The notes under the pieces: model-generated
Database searches by the model: none
What the model was told of the DNA's origin: nothing
What the model saw: only the letters and a program-made list of their open reading frames with translations
Shown here: in pieces, positions 52,927-61,442 of the stretch
Numbering within the stretch: position 1 is the stretch's first letter
Layout of the letters: every line of letters begins with the position of its first letter
Program-made: the position numbers and the translations under genes
DNA from: Sphingobacterium sp. UBA2700
Lineage (GTDB): Bacteria; Bacteroidota; Bacteroidia; Sphingobacteriales; Sphingobacteriaceae
Direction: 5' to 3'
Assembly: GCA_002354335.1 (NCBI GenBank)
Contig: DELI01000019.1
Location: forward strand, 27,539-91,538
DNA: 64,000 bases

Positions 52927-54252
52927 CTAGTGACCTAAAGGCTGTGCATCAATACGTCGGATGTCAGCTCCTAGCGCTTTCAAACGCTCTTCAATATGCT
53001 GATAACCACGCTCGATCTGCTCAATATTGTAGATAACCGACTTGCCTTGTGCTGATAAGGCAGCAATCAACAAGGAAACTCCCGCACGGATATCCGGCGA
53101 TGTCATCTCAATACCACGCAAATGTTGCTGTTTGTTTAAACCAATGACAGTAGCTCTGTGTGGATCGCAAAGGATGATCTGAGCACCCATATCAATCAAC
53201 TTATCAACGAAGAATAAACGGCTCTCGAACATCTTCTGATGAATCAACACATTTCCTTTTGCTTGGATAGCAGTAACCAATACGATGCTTAATAAGTCTG
53301 GCGTAAAACCAGGCCATGGTGCATCCGAAATGGTTAGGATAGAACCATCAATGAAGGTATCAATTTCATAGCTATCTTGCGCAGGAATAAAGATATCATC
53401 GCCACGCAATTCAAACTTGATACCCAAACGAGAAAATACGGTAGGGATAATTCCAAGCTCGTTAAAGCATACATTCTTAATTGTAATTTCCGATCCAGTC
53501 ATTGCTGCCAACCCGATGAATGAACCAATTTCAATCATATCAGGTAGCATGCGATGTTCTGTACCGCCTAATTTCTCAACGCCTTCAATCGTTAATAAGT
53601 TAGAACCAATACCAGAAATCTTAGCTCCCATACGGTTCAACATCTTACATAACTGTTGCAAGTAAGGCTCGCAGGCAGCATTGTAAATAGTTGTTGTACC
53701 TTTCGCCAATACTGCAGCCATCACGATATTTGCAGTACCTGTCACAGAAGCTTCATCTAATAAAATATATGTTCCTTTTAATTCTGTGGCATCTACATTG
53801 AAGAAATGCTTTTCAGCGTCATAAACGAATTTCGCTCCTAACTTCTCAAAACCTAGAAAGTGAGTATCTAAACGACGGCGACCGATTTTGTCACCTCCTG
53901 GTTTAGGGATTGCTGCTTTACCAAAACGAGCTAACAAAGGCCCCACGATCATAATAGAACCGCGCAAGCTACCACCTTTACGTTTAAACTCTTCCGATTG
54001 GAAATAATCGATATTGATGTCACTAGCTTCGAACTCGTATGTATCCTCACTAACACGATTTACTTTTACGCCCAAGGCGATCAGCAAATCGATTAATTTA
54101 TTTACATCCTTAATATCTGGAATATTACTGATGGTCATCTTTTCCGCTGTCAATAATACTGCAGAGATAATCTGAAGCGCTTCGTTTTTAGCGCCTTGAG
54201 GTACAATCTCACCTTTTAATGGCTTTCCACCACGGATTTCAAATGCGTTCAT
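52927..54252 (-). CDS. murA: UDP-N-acetylglucosamine 1-carboxyvinyltransferase MurA with Asp in place of the active-site Cys
   Basis: First committed step of peptidoglycan synthesis: joins PEP to UDP-GlcNAc. Catalytic K22 and N23 (GAKNEAL) are present, and SIMIVGPLLARFGKAAIPKPGG leads into the active-site loop. The loop residue that is Cys115 in E. coli MurA is D121 here (PGGDKIGRR). An Asp at this place keeps activity and prevents covalent attack by fosfomycin in known cases (for example Mycobacterium and Chlamydia). Length 441 is slightly above average. Confidence 0.95.
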   Translation of the reverse strand: MNAFEIRGGKPLKGEIVPQGAKNEALQIISAVLLTAEKMTISNIPDIKDVNKLIDLLIALGVKVNRVSEDTYEFEASDINIDYFQSEEFKRKGGSLRGSIMIVGPLLARFGKAAIPKPGGDKIGRRRLDTHFLGFEKLGAKFVYDAEKHFFNVDATELKGTYILLDEASVTGTANIVMAAVLAKGTTTIYNAACEPYLQQLCKMLNRMGAKISGIGSNLLTIEGVEKLGGTEHRMLPDMIEIGSFIGLAAMTGSEITIKNVCFNELGIIPTVFSRLGIKFELRGDDIFIPAQDSYEIDTFIDGSILTISDAPWPGFTPDLLSIVLVTAIQAKGNVLIHQKMFESRLFFVDKLIDMGAQIILCDPHRATVIGLNKQQHLRGIEMTSPDIRAGVSLLIAALSAQGKSVIYNIEQIERGYQHIEERLKALGADIRRIDAQPLGH

Positions 54253-54273
54253 AGTATAGTCTTACAAAAACAA

Positions 54274-54310
54274 AAAAGCAATCGTCATTTATATTCTAAC
54301 CATTGCTTTT
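54274..54310 (-). terminator. Terminator between DUF4290 and murA
   Basis: On the minus strand AAAAGCAAT and ATTGCTTTT form a 9-bp stem with a 19-base loop, followed by TT-rich sequence. It suggests that murA has its own promoter nearby. Confidence 0.6.
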
Positions 54311-54330
54311 CTCTGTTTATGAATGTTGTT

Positions 54331-55056
54331 TTATTTTTTACGTTTAATATTCTGCTTGTTGTTGTTATTGTTGTTGAAGGTTCTTCCGCCTTTATTATTG
54401 TTGTCATTGCGTTGGAAAGAGCCCTTTCCTTTGGAATGCGAACCTTGATTATTATTACTTCGATTATCACTTCCTGTCTTAACACGACTTCCCGGAGGCG
54501 GCGTTTTGAAATCTAATTTCGTCAACACAGTATCCGCAGGTAAAGCTAATTCGCCTTGCGATAAGGTTTTCAAGTCTTCAAGAATCTGATCATCCGACAC
54601 AGAATCCTTATTCCATGTCAAATAAGCCATCTTCATGAAATTCGCAATACCGGTAGTCATTTTCACGCGCGCTTCCTCATTTGGAAGAGCCTTCGCTTTT
54701 TTGATCATTTCCTCAACCGTATGTCCGTAATGCTTAAAACGGATCGGATGATTAGGATACTGAAGCGCTTGTGGCTTGTGATGAATTTCTTCTTTCTTCG
54801 GAATTGGATATGGAGAGTCCACGTCGATCTTAAAGTCCGAAATAATATAAAGGTGATCCCAAAGTTTATGTTTAAAGTCAGAGACGTCGCGAAGATGTGG
54901 GTTTAGTACTCCCATCATGTCGATAACGACTTGTGCTAGGCGGTTTCTTTCTTCACGATCTGATAGGGTGCAGATATAATCCACCATATTTTGTACGTTT
55001 CTACCATATTCAGCTAGGATCAGCTTAGGTCTTGTACTGTTATAATCAAAAATCAT
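54331..55056 (-). CDS. DUF4290 protein with an Asn/Lys-rich tail
   Basis: 241 residues. The first 180 belong to DUF4290 (YNSTRPKLILAEYGRNVQNMVDYI, LNPHLRDVSDFKHKLWDHLYIISDF, HPIRFKHYGHTVEEMI), a conserved Bacteroidota family of unknown function. From about residue 195 the chain turns to disordered, basic, Asn/Gly-rich sequence with runs of Asn and an end of IKRKK, which suggests RNA or nucleic-acid contact. It lies between uvrD/pcrA and murA. Confidence 0.85.
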   Translation of the reverse strand: MIFDYNSTRPKLILAEYGRNVQNMVDYICTLSDREERNRLAQVVIDMMGVLNPHLRDVSDFKHKLWDHLYIISDFKIDVDSPYPIPKKEEIHHKPQALQYPNHPIRFKHYGHTVEEMIKKAKALPNEEARVKMTTGIANFMKMAYLTWNKDSVSDDQILEDLKTLSQGELALPADTVLTKLDFKTPPPGSRVKTGSDNRSNNNQGSHSKGKGSFQRNDNNNKGGRTFNNNNNNKQNIKRKK

Positions 55057-55113
55057 ATGTTATTTTGTTGACCCCTCAGCTGGAGTCTTTTTATTTTGAA
55101 TGTAATATACGAA

Positions 55114-57396
55114 TTATTCTAATATTCTAAGTTTCGCAAATTTAAGCAACAATTGCTTCTGTCCCAACTCCTTGAAGAAAATAGTTGCTTTTATGTCCGG
55201 TTTATTGCCTTCTAAATTGATGACTTTACCAAATCCGAAACGTTCATGTTCCACTTCCATTCCAACTTGCAACCCGGAGGTATCCGAAGGCGCAAAACCT
55301 GCTGTCGGCACGTGTGCTTTCGGCAAAATAGACGTTGTTTTCACCACCTTTGGCTTTGGCTTCGAGAACACATCACCCGATGATTCTTTACGCTGCCAAG
55401 TAACACGCTCCGAAGTAAAGTCGTCAGAACCTCCTCCAGAGTTCAATCTAGGTTTGAAATCCAGATCCAAACAAGCCGGATTCAACTCATCTAAGAAACG
55501 ACTTGGTTCGCAATTGTTCAAGGTTCCCCAGCGATAGCGCGATGTCGCATAGGATAAGAATAACTTCTTTTCTGCACGCGTCACGGCCACATAAAACAAA
55601 CGTCGTTCCTCTTCCAGTTCCGTACGCGAATTCAAGGAAAGCTGCGATGGGAAAAGGTTTTCTTCCAAACCGACGATAAATACCACGGGAAATTCTAACC
55701 CTTTAGACGAGTGAATCGTCATTAAGGAAACCGTATCCGCATTCGGATCCTTGTCATTATCATCATTGGTCAACAGCGCGATATCCTGCATAAAGATATC
55801 CAATCCCTTCTCCTCTAAATCTTCACGCTCGGAGAATTCCTTAATACCGTTCAAGAGCTCTTGAATATTCTCATAACGGCTTAACCCTTCAACAGATTTA
55901 TCTTCATATAACTCTTTCAGGATCCCGGAATGTTGCGCAATATGCATCGCTGTATCAAATGCCGAGTTTGTTTTTGCTAAAGCCTGAAAGCTTTGGATCA
56001 TCGTCCCGAAGTTTCCTACAGAACCAGCACTACGTCCATCCAAGAACATCTGCGCATTGGCTACCACATCCCATAGACGTATCTGTTGCTGATCCGCAAC
56101 GACCATGATACGCTCAACCGTCGTATCCCCGATTCCTCTCCGCGGATAGTTGATCACACGCTTCAACGCCTCTTCATCGTTCGGGTTAAACGTCAAACGG
56201 AAATAAGCAATTAAATCTTTGATCTCTTTACGTTGGTAGAATGAAGTACCACCATATAACTTGTAAGGAATTCCTAATTTACGCAGAGCCTCCTCCAAGG
56301 AACGAGACTGCGCATTCGTGCGATATAAAATCGAGAAATCCTTATACTTTAACCCTTTCAGCGACTTTTCCTGCGATATGCCCTCAGCAACAATCTTTCC
56401 CTCCTCATTATCCGAAAAAGCACGGGTAACTTTTATCTTCTCGCCTTCCTCGTTATCCGAGAAGACGTTCTTTTCTAACTGATTCTTATTATTTGCGATA
56501 ATACTGTTCGCAGCATTCACAATCATCTTCGTCGAGCGGTAATTCTGCTCCAACTTGAAAACTTTCACATCCGGATAATCCTTCTGAAAGTTCAAGATGT
56601 TCTGAATATTAGCACCCCGGAAAGCGTAGATACTTTGCGCATCATCCCCCACCACACAGATATTCTCGTTCACCGCCGCTAATCGTTTAACGATCAAGTA
56701 CTGCGAGAAGTTGGTATCCTGATACTCATCCACCATCAAGTATCTGAACTGATGCTGATACTTATGCAGCACCTCTGGATACTTGTTCAACAGCACATTT
56801 GTTTTGAACAATAAATCGTCAAAGTCCATAGCTCCCGCACGGTAACAACGTTGTGCATAGGTCAAATAGATTTCACCCATCTGAGGTCTACCGTTTGAAA
56901 TATCCTCCGCCTTGATCGCTTCGTTTTTGTTGTATTCCTGAGGCGAGATCAAGTTGTTCTTCGCCGATGAAATACGACCATACACATGGTTAACATTGTA
57001 GAGCTTATCGTCCAGATTCATCTCCTTAAGGATCGAACGTAACAGACTCTTCGTATCATCCGTATCGTAGATCGTAAAATTACGCGGATAACCAATCAGC
57101 TCCGCTTCCACCCGCAAAATACGAGCGAACACCGAGTGGAAAGTTCCCATCCAAATATTCTTCGCTTCCGACCCAACGACCTTCATGATACGCTCGCGCA
57201 TCTCCTTGGCAGCCTTGTTGGTAAAGGTAAGTACCAATATATTAAAAGGGTCCACACCCTTTTGAATAAGGTGTGCAACTCGATATGTAATTACGCGTGT
57301 TTTCCCTGATCCGGCACCAGCAACAATCATCACTGGTCCTTCTGTTTGTTCTACGGCAGCCCGCTGCGAGGGATTTAATCCTGCTAAAAAATCCAT
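55114..57396 (-). CDS. UvrD/PcrA-type superfamily 1 DNA helicase
   Basis: 3'-5' helicase for repair and replication restart. Walker A GAGSGKTR (about 27-34), VLTFTNKAAKEMRERI (Ia), DEYQDTN (motif II), GDDAQSIYAFRGA (III), LEQNYRST (IV), VSLMTIHSSKGLEFPVVFIVGLEE (V) and YVAVTRAEKKLFLS (VI) are all present. At 760 residues with the PcrA-type C-terminal beta domain (VGMEVEHERFGFGKVINLEGN) it is a full-length member. Last chromosomal-type gene before the accessory region. Confidence 0.95.
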   Translation of the reverse strand: MDFLAGLNPSQRAAVEQTEGPVMIVAGAGSGKTRVITYRVAHLIQKGVDPFNILVLTFTNKAAKEMRERIMKVVGSEAKNIWMGTFHSVFARILRVEAELIGYPRNFTIYDTDDTKSLLRSILKEMNLDDKLYNVNHVYGRISSAKNNLISPQEYNKNEAIKAEDISNGRPQMGEIYLTYAQRCYRAGAMDFDDLLFKTNVLLNKYPEVLHKYQHQFRYLMVDEYQDTNFSQYLIVKRLAAVNENICVVGDDAQSIYAFRGANIQNILNFQKDYPDVKVFKLEQNYRSTKMIVNAANSIIANNKNQLEKNVFSDNEEGEKIKVTRAFSDNEEGKIVAEGISQEKSLKGLKYKDFSILYRTNAQSRSLEEALRKLGIPYKLYGGTSFYQRKEIKDLIAYFRLTFNPNDEEALKRVINYPRRGIGDTTVERIMVVADQQQIRLWDVVANAQMFLDGRSAGSVGNFGTMIQSFQALAKTNSAFDTAMHIAQHSGILKELYEDKSVEGLSRYENIQELLNGIKEFSEREDLEEKGLDIFMQDIALLTNDDNDKDPNADTVSLMTIHSSKGLEFPVVFIVGLEENLFPSQLSLNSRTELEEERRLFYVAVTRAEKKLFLSYATSRYRWGTLNNCEPSRFLDELNPACLDLDFKPRLNSGGGSDDFTSERVTWQRKESSGDVFSKPKPKVVKTTSILPKAHVPTAGFAPSDTSGLQVGMEVEHERFGFGKVINLEGNKPDIKATIFFKELGQKQLLLKFAKLRILE

Positions 57397-57549
57397 TAGT
57401 TAAAAATCACCCTGATTATTAAGACTTTACACAAGATGAGGGTATATTCTTGTAAATTATTTGTAAATCTTTGTTTAATAAAGTGCGTTCGTCGCTTTTT
57501 AGTACTACAAATCTCTTAAAAAATTTACAATTATTTACATATATATTTT

Positions 57550-57612
57550 GATATGTCAAGATATGTTTTTAAGTTTGTGATATCATATAGTTTTTGATAC
57601 ACGTAGATATGT
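57550..57612. promoter_or_regulatory. Cluster of GATATGT repeats before the accessory region
   Basis: GATATGT occurs at 57550-57556 and 57560-57566, exactly one helical turn apart, and again at 57606-57612, with a TGATATCA palindrome at 57578-57585 between. The cluster ends 4 bases before the first accessory gene. It looks like a binding array for a regulator of the region. Confidence 0.45.
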
Positions 57613-57616
57613 TTAT

Positions 57617-57934
57617 ATGGAGCTTGACATTGACAAATTAGTTCTATTACGATTACAAAAAATTCCTATCGGCGTATCGGTAAAAGTATCTGATATAGCG
57701 AAGCGAGATCCATCAGGATTTGCGCAAGCTGTAAAAAGGTTGATCAGAGCAGGATGGTGTGAATATGAATTCACCAACGACTACTCTGGGGTGAAGCGTT
57801 TGGATTTACCTGATTTCGCTAGGGATTACTTTCAAAAACTAAAAGATGAATACACTAAGAAATCAGGTGGACCCTCATCCAGTGATGAGAATATCTCACC
57901 AACTCCCGACATTCCCCGAACAGGCACTCCTTGA
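57617..57934 (+). CDS. Small winged-helix-like protein, first gene of the accessory region
   Basis: 105 residues. The first 70 have the look of a winged helix (LRLQKIPIGVSVKVSDIAKRDPSGFAQAVKRLIRAGWCEYEF), followed by a Ser/Pro/Thr-rich tail. It could be a regulator binding the GATATGT repeats just upstream. Its end overlaps the next gene by about 50 bases. Assignment is tentative. Confidence 0.6.
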   Translation: MELDIDKLVLLRLQKIPIGVSVKVSDIAKRDPSGFAQAVKRLIRAGWCEYEFTNDYSGVKRLDLPDFARDYFQKLKDEYTKKSGGPSSSDENISPTPDIPRTGTP

Positions 57935-58124
57935 CTTAGGGTTTAACTACGCTGGCAAAGACTGGGGGAACTACAATCAAATTTTTTGGGACATCGACTG
58001 CACTGTTGGTCAGGTCTACGTTGTCGACTTCAAAGAAGTATGGCTTTGTGTTGGCCACGGCTTGCGCCAACTCGAAAAAGTGCGCAACATCTCTCAGTTG
58101 GAACAATTAATCGCTCTACTATGA
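57885..58124 (+). CDS. Hypothetical phage-type protein
   Basis: 79 residues from the ATG at 57885 (MRISHQLPTFPEQALLDLGF...), rich in Trp and Gln (DWGNYNQIFWDIDCTVGQVYVVDFKEVWLCVGHGL). An earlier in-frame ATG at 57846 would add 13 residues. It overlaps the previous gene in another frame and ends in an ATGA overlap with the next. No family recognised. Confidence 0.6.
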   Translation: MRISHQLPTFPEQALLDLGFNYAGKDWGNYNQIFWDIDCTVGQVYVVDFKEVWLCVGHGLRQLEKVRNISQLEQLIALL

Positions 58125-58348
58125 TTGGATCACCACTTGGAAAGAGAAAGATGCTCCATGAGCACACCTCTGGCATGCAGAAAGGTCATGTCAAGCTTCG
58201 TGGTGGAGAGCGGGTGATAACATCCGCGATGGAAGTACCAGTACGTCCCGTACAAATAGACGCTAAGCTGACTATCATGGTGCCGGTTACTGACCACCGC
58301 TCCGCAGAACAAATAAGAATCGATTACCTAGCTAAAGTTGCTAGTTAA
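58121..58348 (+). CDS. Hypothetical protein
   Basis: 75 residues (MIGSPLGKRKMLHEHTSGMQKGHVKLRGGERVITSAME...). Basic first half, then a strand-rich end (VPVRPVQIDAKLTIMVPV). The start overlaps the previous stop as ATGA, a sign of coupled translation. No family recognised. Confidence 0.55.
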   Translation: MIGSPLGKRKMLHEHTSGMQKGHVKLRGGERVITSAMEVPVRPVQIDAKLTIMVPVTDHRSAEQIRIDYLAKVAS

Positions 58349-58367
58349 ACCCTTAACGATAAGAAGA

Positions 58368-58646
58368 ATGAAAGCAATACACAAATTTATCCTCCCAATG
58401 AAAGAGGAATCAACAATAGAAATGCCTTACGGGGCAAAGATTATCAAAGGAGAGAATCAGGAAGGTTTTGTTGCTATTTGGGCAATAGTTGATTTGGACG
58501 CCCCTTTGGTTGAACGTCATTTCAGACTTTATAAAACAGGACAAAAGTTTGAATGTGGAGGTGTCACTAAACTGGATTTTATAGGTCGTGCTGATATTCA
58601 CGTAGGCATGGACTTGGGTATGCACATTTTTGAACTACTACCATGA
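58368..58646 (+). CDS. DUF7352-like phage protein
   Basis: 92 residues from ATG 58368 (MKAIHKFILPMKEESTIEMPYGAKIIKGENQEGFVAIWAIVDLDAP...). The pattern 'TIEMPxGAKI...WAIVD' is common in small proteins of prophages and conjugative elements (DUF7352-type). The frame opens earlier at a TTG, not preferred. It overlaps the next gene by 4 bases. Confidence 0.65.
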   Translation: MKAIHKFILPMKEESTIEMPYGAKIIKGENQEGFVAIWAIVDLDAPLVERHFRLYKTGQKFECGGVTKLDFIGRADIHVGMDLGMHIFELLP

Positions 58647-59293
58647 AAATCTACGGAAGTGAACCTATCGAAATAGCATCAGGTGTTATTATCGATAATT
58701 CTGAAATGTATTTCTATCAGTATTTGCCTGTAAAATTGAAAGGGGGTGCTGTTGATTTTATACTCCCAGAGCAATTAAAGCCTTTAGAGGATGTTGTCAT
58801 AAAATGTTGCAACGACTTTTTTCATAATATATGTGGACGTTCAATAACAGTATACGATAGCCACTACATCTATCTAACAGCTAAATGCCTTTACGTTTCA
58901 AGCGGTGAAAACCTTAATCGTGCAGGCTGGCACTGTGACGGTTTTATGACTGATGACATCAATTACATTTGGTGCGACTGTATTCCTACTGAATACGTGA
59001 CAGGTCAATTTGAGTTAGTCCAAGACCACGAAAAGAGTATCGACCAAATGAATAGATTATTCTATCATTCCGAAACTCTTAAATGTAAGCCAAACAGTAT
59101 TTATCGACTAGACGAAACTGTAATCCATCGTTGCGATTACAACCGATCAAGGAACGCAGTACTTAGGCACTTTGTAAAGGTTTCATTCAGCAAAGAGAAA
59201 TACAACCTTAAAGGCAATTCACACAATTATTTACTTGACTACGATTGGGAAATGAAAGAGCGTGATGCTCACAGAAACCATCCTGTCAAATAA
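58643..59293 (+). CDS. Possible 2-oxoglutarate/Fe(II) oxygenase-like protein
   Basis: 216 residues, the largest gene of the region. H97-x-D99 (GWHCDGF), a distal H162 (ETVIHRC) and an Arg at 170 or 175 (NRSRNAVLRHFVKVSF) have the order and spacing of the iron and oxoglutarate ligands in double-stranded beta-helix oxygenases. The region between is strand-rich. If correct it would modify a nucleotide, DNA or a small molecule. Several cysteines are present. Fold assignment is an inference from motifs only. Confidence 0.5.
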   Translation: MKIYGSEPIEIASGVIIDNSEMYFYQYLPVKLKGGAVDFILPEQLKPLEDVVIKCCNDFFHNICGRSITVYDSHYIYLTAKCLYVSSGENLNRAGWHCDGFMTDDINYIWCDCIPTEYVTGQFELVQDHEKSIDQMNRLFYHSETLKCKPNSIYRLDETVIHRCDYNRSRNAVLRHFVKVSFSKEKYNLKGNSHNYLLDYDWEMKERDAHRNHPVK

Positions 59294-59304
59294 CCCACAA
59301 CCAA

Positions 59305-59787
59305 ATGGAAAGATTAACAATAAAGGAACTCGCGCCGTATTTGGCGTATGGGCTTAAGGTGCGCAATGGAGTAGATTACACTCTAATAGGTATAATGCCG
59401 TATCGCACAATTCGGAAGCATAACGGAGAAGATGAATTTCGTCTGATCGTAAAGTCGGAAGATGATGCTATGGATGAATTTCCCCTAAGTGATCAGTGTA
59501 ACATCCTACTAAGACCTCTATCCTCTCTTACAAAACCAATAGAGCATAATGGAAGTAAATTCACACCGATATATGAACTAGGGGAATTAGCATTGAAAAA
59601 ACTACCAGAAGGATTTGACAGCCTAGAGGATGCCACAAAATGGGTTAGTATTTCAGTTTATGTGGGTGTAGATGAACTTATGTATTGGTTATTCGAGTGG
59701 CTATGCGAACACCACTTCGACGTGTTCGGCTTAATCGACCGATCCCTCGCCCTACCTATTGATGGAAAGGAGGTGGAAAATGTTTAG
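59305..59787 (+). CDS. Hypothetical phage-type protein
   Basis: 160 residues (MERLTIKELAPYLAYGLKVR...). The end, WLCEHHFDVFGLIDRSLALPIDG, is a pattern seen in many Bacteroidota phage and prophage proteins of unknown function. No catalytic motif recognised. The next gene starts 8 bases before its stop. Confidence 0.65.
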   Translation: MERLTIKELAPYLAYGLKVRNGVDYTLIGIMPYRTIRKHNGEDEFRLIVKSEDDAMDEFPLSDQCNILLRPLSSLTKPIEHNGSKFTPIYELGELALKKLPEGFDSLEDATKWVSISVYVGVDELMYWLFEWLCEHHFDVFGLIDRSLALPIDGKEVENV

Positions 59788-60022
59788 TGATGATTTCAAT
59801 GAAAGGATTGAAGAGCATAATCTCATATTCGAGAAGTTTAACAACAAAAACGAAGAATCAAGATTGCGTGACCACTTCGCAGGATTGGCAATGCAGGCTC
59901 AATTAACTCGTTCTAGATACTGTGAAAATGGTAGAAGCTATTCAGATTACAATGAATTAGCAAGGGAATCATATAAAATTGCCGACGCTATGCTAAAAGC
60001 AAGAAAGGAGGTTAAGCCATGA
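59780..60022 (+). CDS. Small hypothetical protein with strong ribosome site
   Basis: 80 residues (MFSDDFNERIEEHNLIFEKF...), helical and charged. The start is fixed at 59780 by AAAGGAGGTG a few bases upstream; the frame opens earlier. The last codons overlap the next gene by 4 bases. Unknown function. Confidence 0.6.
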   Translation: MFSDDFNERIEEHNLIFEKFNNKNEESRLRDHFAGLAMQAQLTRSRYCENGRSYSDYNELARESYKIADAMLKARKEVKP

Positions 60023-60396
60023 ACTACAAAGGAAAACTTTACGGAAAAATAGCTGGCAAGTACTTCGATACAGGGGTAACATCTGCGGATTACGATAGGC
60101 TTACCGACTGGAAAGAATCCATGATGAAAGTACATAGCGAACTTGATTTGCAAGGAATAGGTAGAGCATTGGGGGTGCCTTTGGGTTCATCAATTGCACC
60201 GCAAGTACTCCCAAAAGTAAAGGAACTTATTGAGCAGAATGCGGAGCTTGTTGAGATGGTGCAAAGATGTTGGGGTATAATACACGCTTACAACAACTAC
60301 AACCCAACGGGCACAGGTAACGAGATTTTAAAATCGATACAAGAGAGATTAACCAAATACAACCACTTAAAATCAAACACAAATGGGAAACTTTAA
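60019..60396 (+). CDS. Hypothetical phage-type protein
   Basis: 125 residues (MNYKGKLYGKIAGKYFDTG...), preceded by AAAGGAGGTT. A 'KLYGKxxGKY' start is common in small phage proteins. A helical stretch (LPKVKELIEQNAELVEMVQRCW) suggests a coiled coil. Overlaps its neighbours slightly on both sides. Confidence 0.6.
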   Translation: MNYKGKLYGKIAGKYFDTGVTSADYDRLTDWKESMMKVHSELDLQGIGRALGVPLGSSIAPQVLPKVKELIEQNAELVEMVQRCWGIIHAYNNYNPTGTGNEILKSIQERLTKYNHLKSNTNGKL

Positions 60397-60646
60397 GCCA
60401 CTTTTTAAAGAAAAAGCAGATCCAAATTACAACTGTCCATACTTTCCAGGTCAAAAGGGATATTATCCTCCGAAGAATGAACAATACTATTATAACGATG
60501 GCGCTTGGGTGAGTTGTGATGAGGGCACGATTGCCGGACTATGGGAATCGTGGACCACATCTAAAAATGCTGAAAATTATGTCGATGACGAAGGATTTAC
60601 TGTTTTCGGCAATACCCACACCCAAGATGGAGGGCAAGAGGGATGA
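60383..60646 (+). CDS. Small hypothetical protein
   Basis: 87 residues, Tyr/Pro-rich in the first half (NCPYFPGQKGYYPPKNEQYYY), then acidic. Overlaps the previous gene by 14 bases and the next by 4. No family recognised. Confidence 0.55.
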   Translation: MGNFKPLFKEKADPNYNCPYFPGQKGYYPPKNEQYYYNDGAWVSCDEGTIAGLWESWTTSKNAENYVDDEGFTVFGNTHTQDGGQEG

Positions 60647-60894
60647 CCACCGACAAAGTAGTACTAGCAGTAATGGCCGACCTTAACAGAAGATCAGAGG
60701 TCGGCATCAAGAAATACAACACCACACTAGATCGCACGGATTTAGAGCTACGAGATTGGCTACAGCACGCCTACGAGGAATGCTTAGATCAAGCTAACTA
60801 TCTAAAGCGCTCAATAATGGAGCTGGACGGCAAGATAGCCGAGGAGCAATTAAACAAACCGAATAAGCAGATTAAAATATTTGAGGAACCATGA
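60643..60894 (+). CDS. Small helical phage-type protein
   Basis: 83 residues (MTTDKVVLAVMADLNRR...GIKKYNTTLDRTDLELRDWLQHAYEECLDQANYLKR). The pattern G-x-x-KY...WLxHAxEExLDxAxYL is frequent in phage and prophage proteins and looks like a fragment of a helical nucleotide-pyrophosphohydrolase fold. Function not certain. Confidence 0.62.
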   Translation: MTTDKVVLAVMADLNRRSEVGIKKYNTTLDRTDLELRDWLQHAYEECLDQANYLKRSIMELDGKIAEEQLNKPNKQIKIFEEP

Positions 60895-60983
60895 GAAACC
60901 ACGAAGCTTGGTCCATCTGCCCTAATTTCGGTGGATGGTATGATATGAGATGGGGAGTGTGTAGGTGTGAAAAGGAGGATTGA
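60891..60983 (+). CDS. Very small Cys-containing ORF
   Basis: 30 residues from ATG 60891, overlapping the preceding stop as ATGA. It has three Cys (ICPN and VCRCE) and four Trp. Its end holds the ribosome site of the next gene. Coding is plausible because of the ATGA coupling, but not sure. Confidence 0.4.
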   Translation: MRNHEAWSICPNFGGWYDMRWGVCRCEKED

Positions 60984-60984
60984 T

Positions 60985-61227
60985 ATGAATAATATAGAAT
61001 TTAAAGACCAGCTTAAGGAGCAGATTACTTCACATGACCTATTCAGTAAGCTTGACGAAGTAGATAAAAGAGTGATTCTATCAGATGTTTACATCCATTG
61101 GCTTTATAATGTATTTGACCTGTTAAGTAGAGATCGTAAAAGGACAATACTATTAGTTACTAATCATCAACATATTATCGAAAGTTTTAAGCCAATCTAT
61201 TTGGATCTATTAAACAACGCGTCATGA
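60985..61227 (+). CDS. Small hypothetical protein
   Basis: 80 residues (MNNIEFKDQLKEQITSHDLFSKLDEVDKRVILSD...), helical. Start chosen at 60985 because AAAGGAGG lies just upstream; the frame opens at a GTG before that. Overlaps the next gene by 4 bases. Confidence 0.6.
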   Translation: MNNIEFKDQLKEQITSHDLFSKLDEVDKRVILSDVYIHWLYNVFDLLSRDRKRTILLVTNHQHIIESFKPIYLDLLNNAS

Positions 61228-61409
61228 CACACTCAAAGCAAAAAGCAATTTACTTGGAATGGTTATCAGGTAAATACACATTAAAAGAGCTAGCGCAGAA
61301 ACACGGCATATTTGAAAGTGCCGTGTCTCGCCTACTTACGAAGATGTTATCGAAAAAGCGGTTGACCAAAAACGGTCAAAATCCCGAATATGACAGATAT
61401 AAGTCATAA
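61224..61409 (+). CDS. Small helix-turn-helix protein
   Basis: 61 residues: LEWLSGKYTLKELAQKHGIFESAVSRLLTKML is a clear helix-turn-helix of the resolvase/sigma-4 type, followed by a basic tail. Likely a small DNA-binding protein of the element. Confidence 0.65.
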   Translation: MTHSKQKAIYLEWLSGKYTLKELAQKHGIFESAVSRLLTKMLSKKRLTKNGQNPEYDRYKS

Positions 61410-61442
61410 CATGTATGGTTGAACATAGGAAAGAAAGAGAAA

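Noticed and set aside
54319-54516. ORF rich in Val, Ile and Leu opposite the Asn-rich tail of the DUF4290 gene
   Set aside because: The hydrophobic run is only the complement of Asn codon repeats.
57550-57612. GATATGT repeats as a replication origin with iterons
   Set aside because: Only three copies, no DnaA boxes and no replication initiator gene next to them; a regulatory array is simpler.
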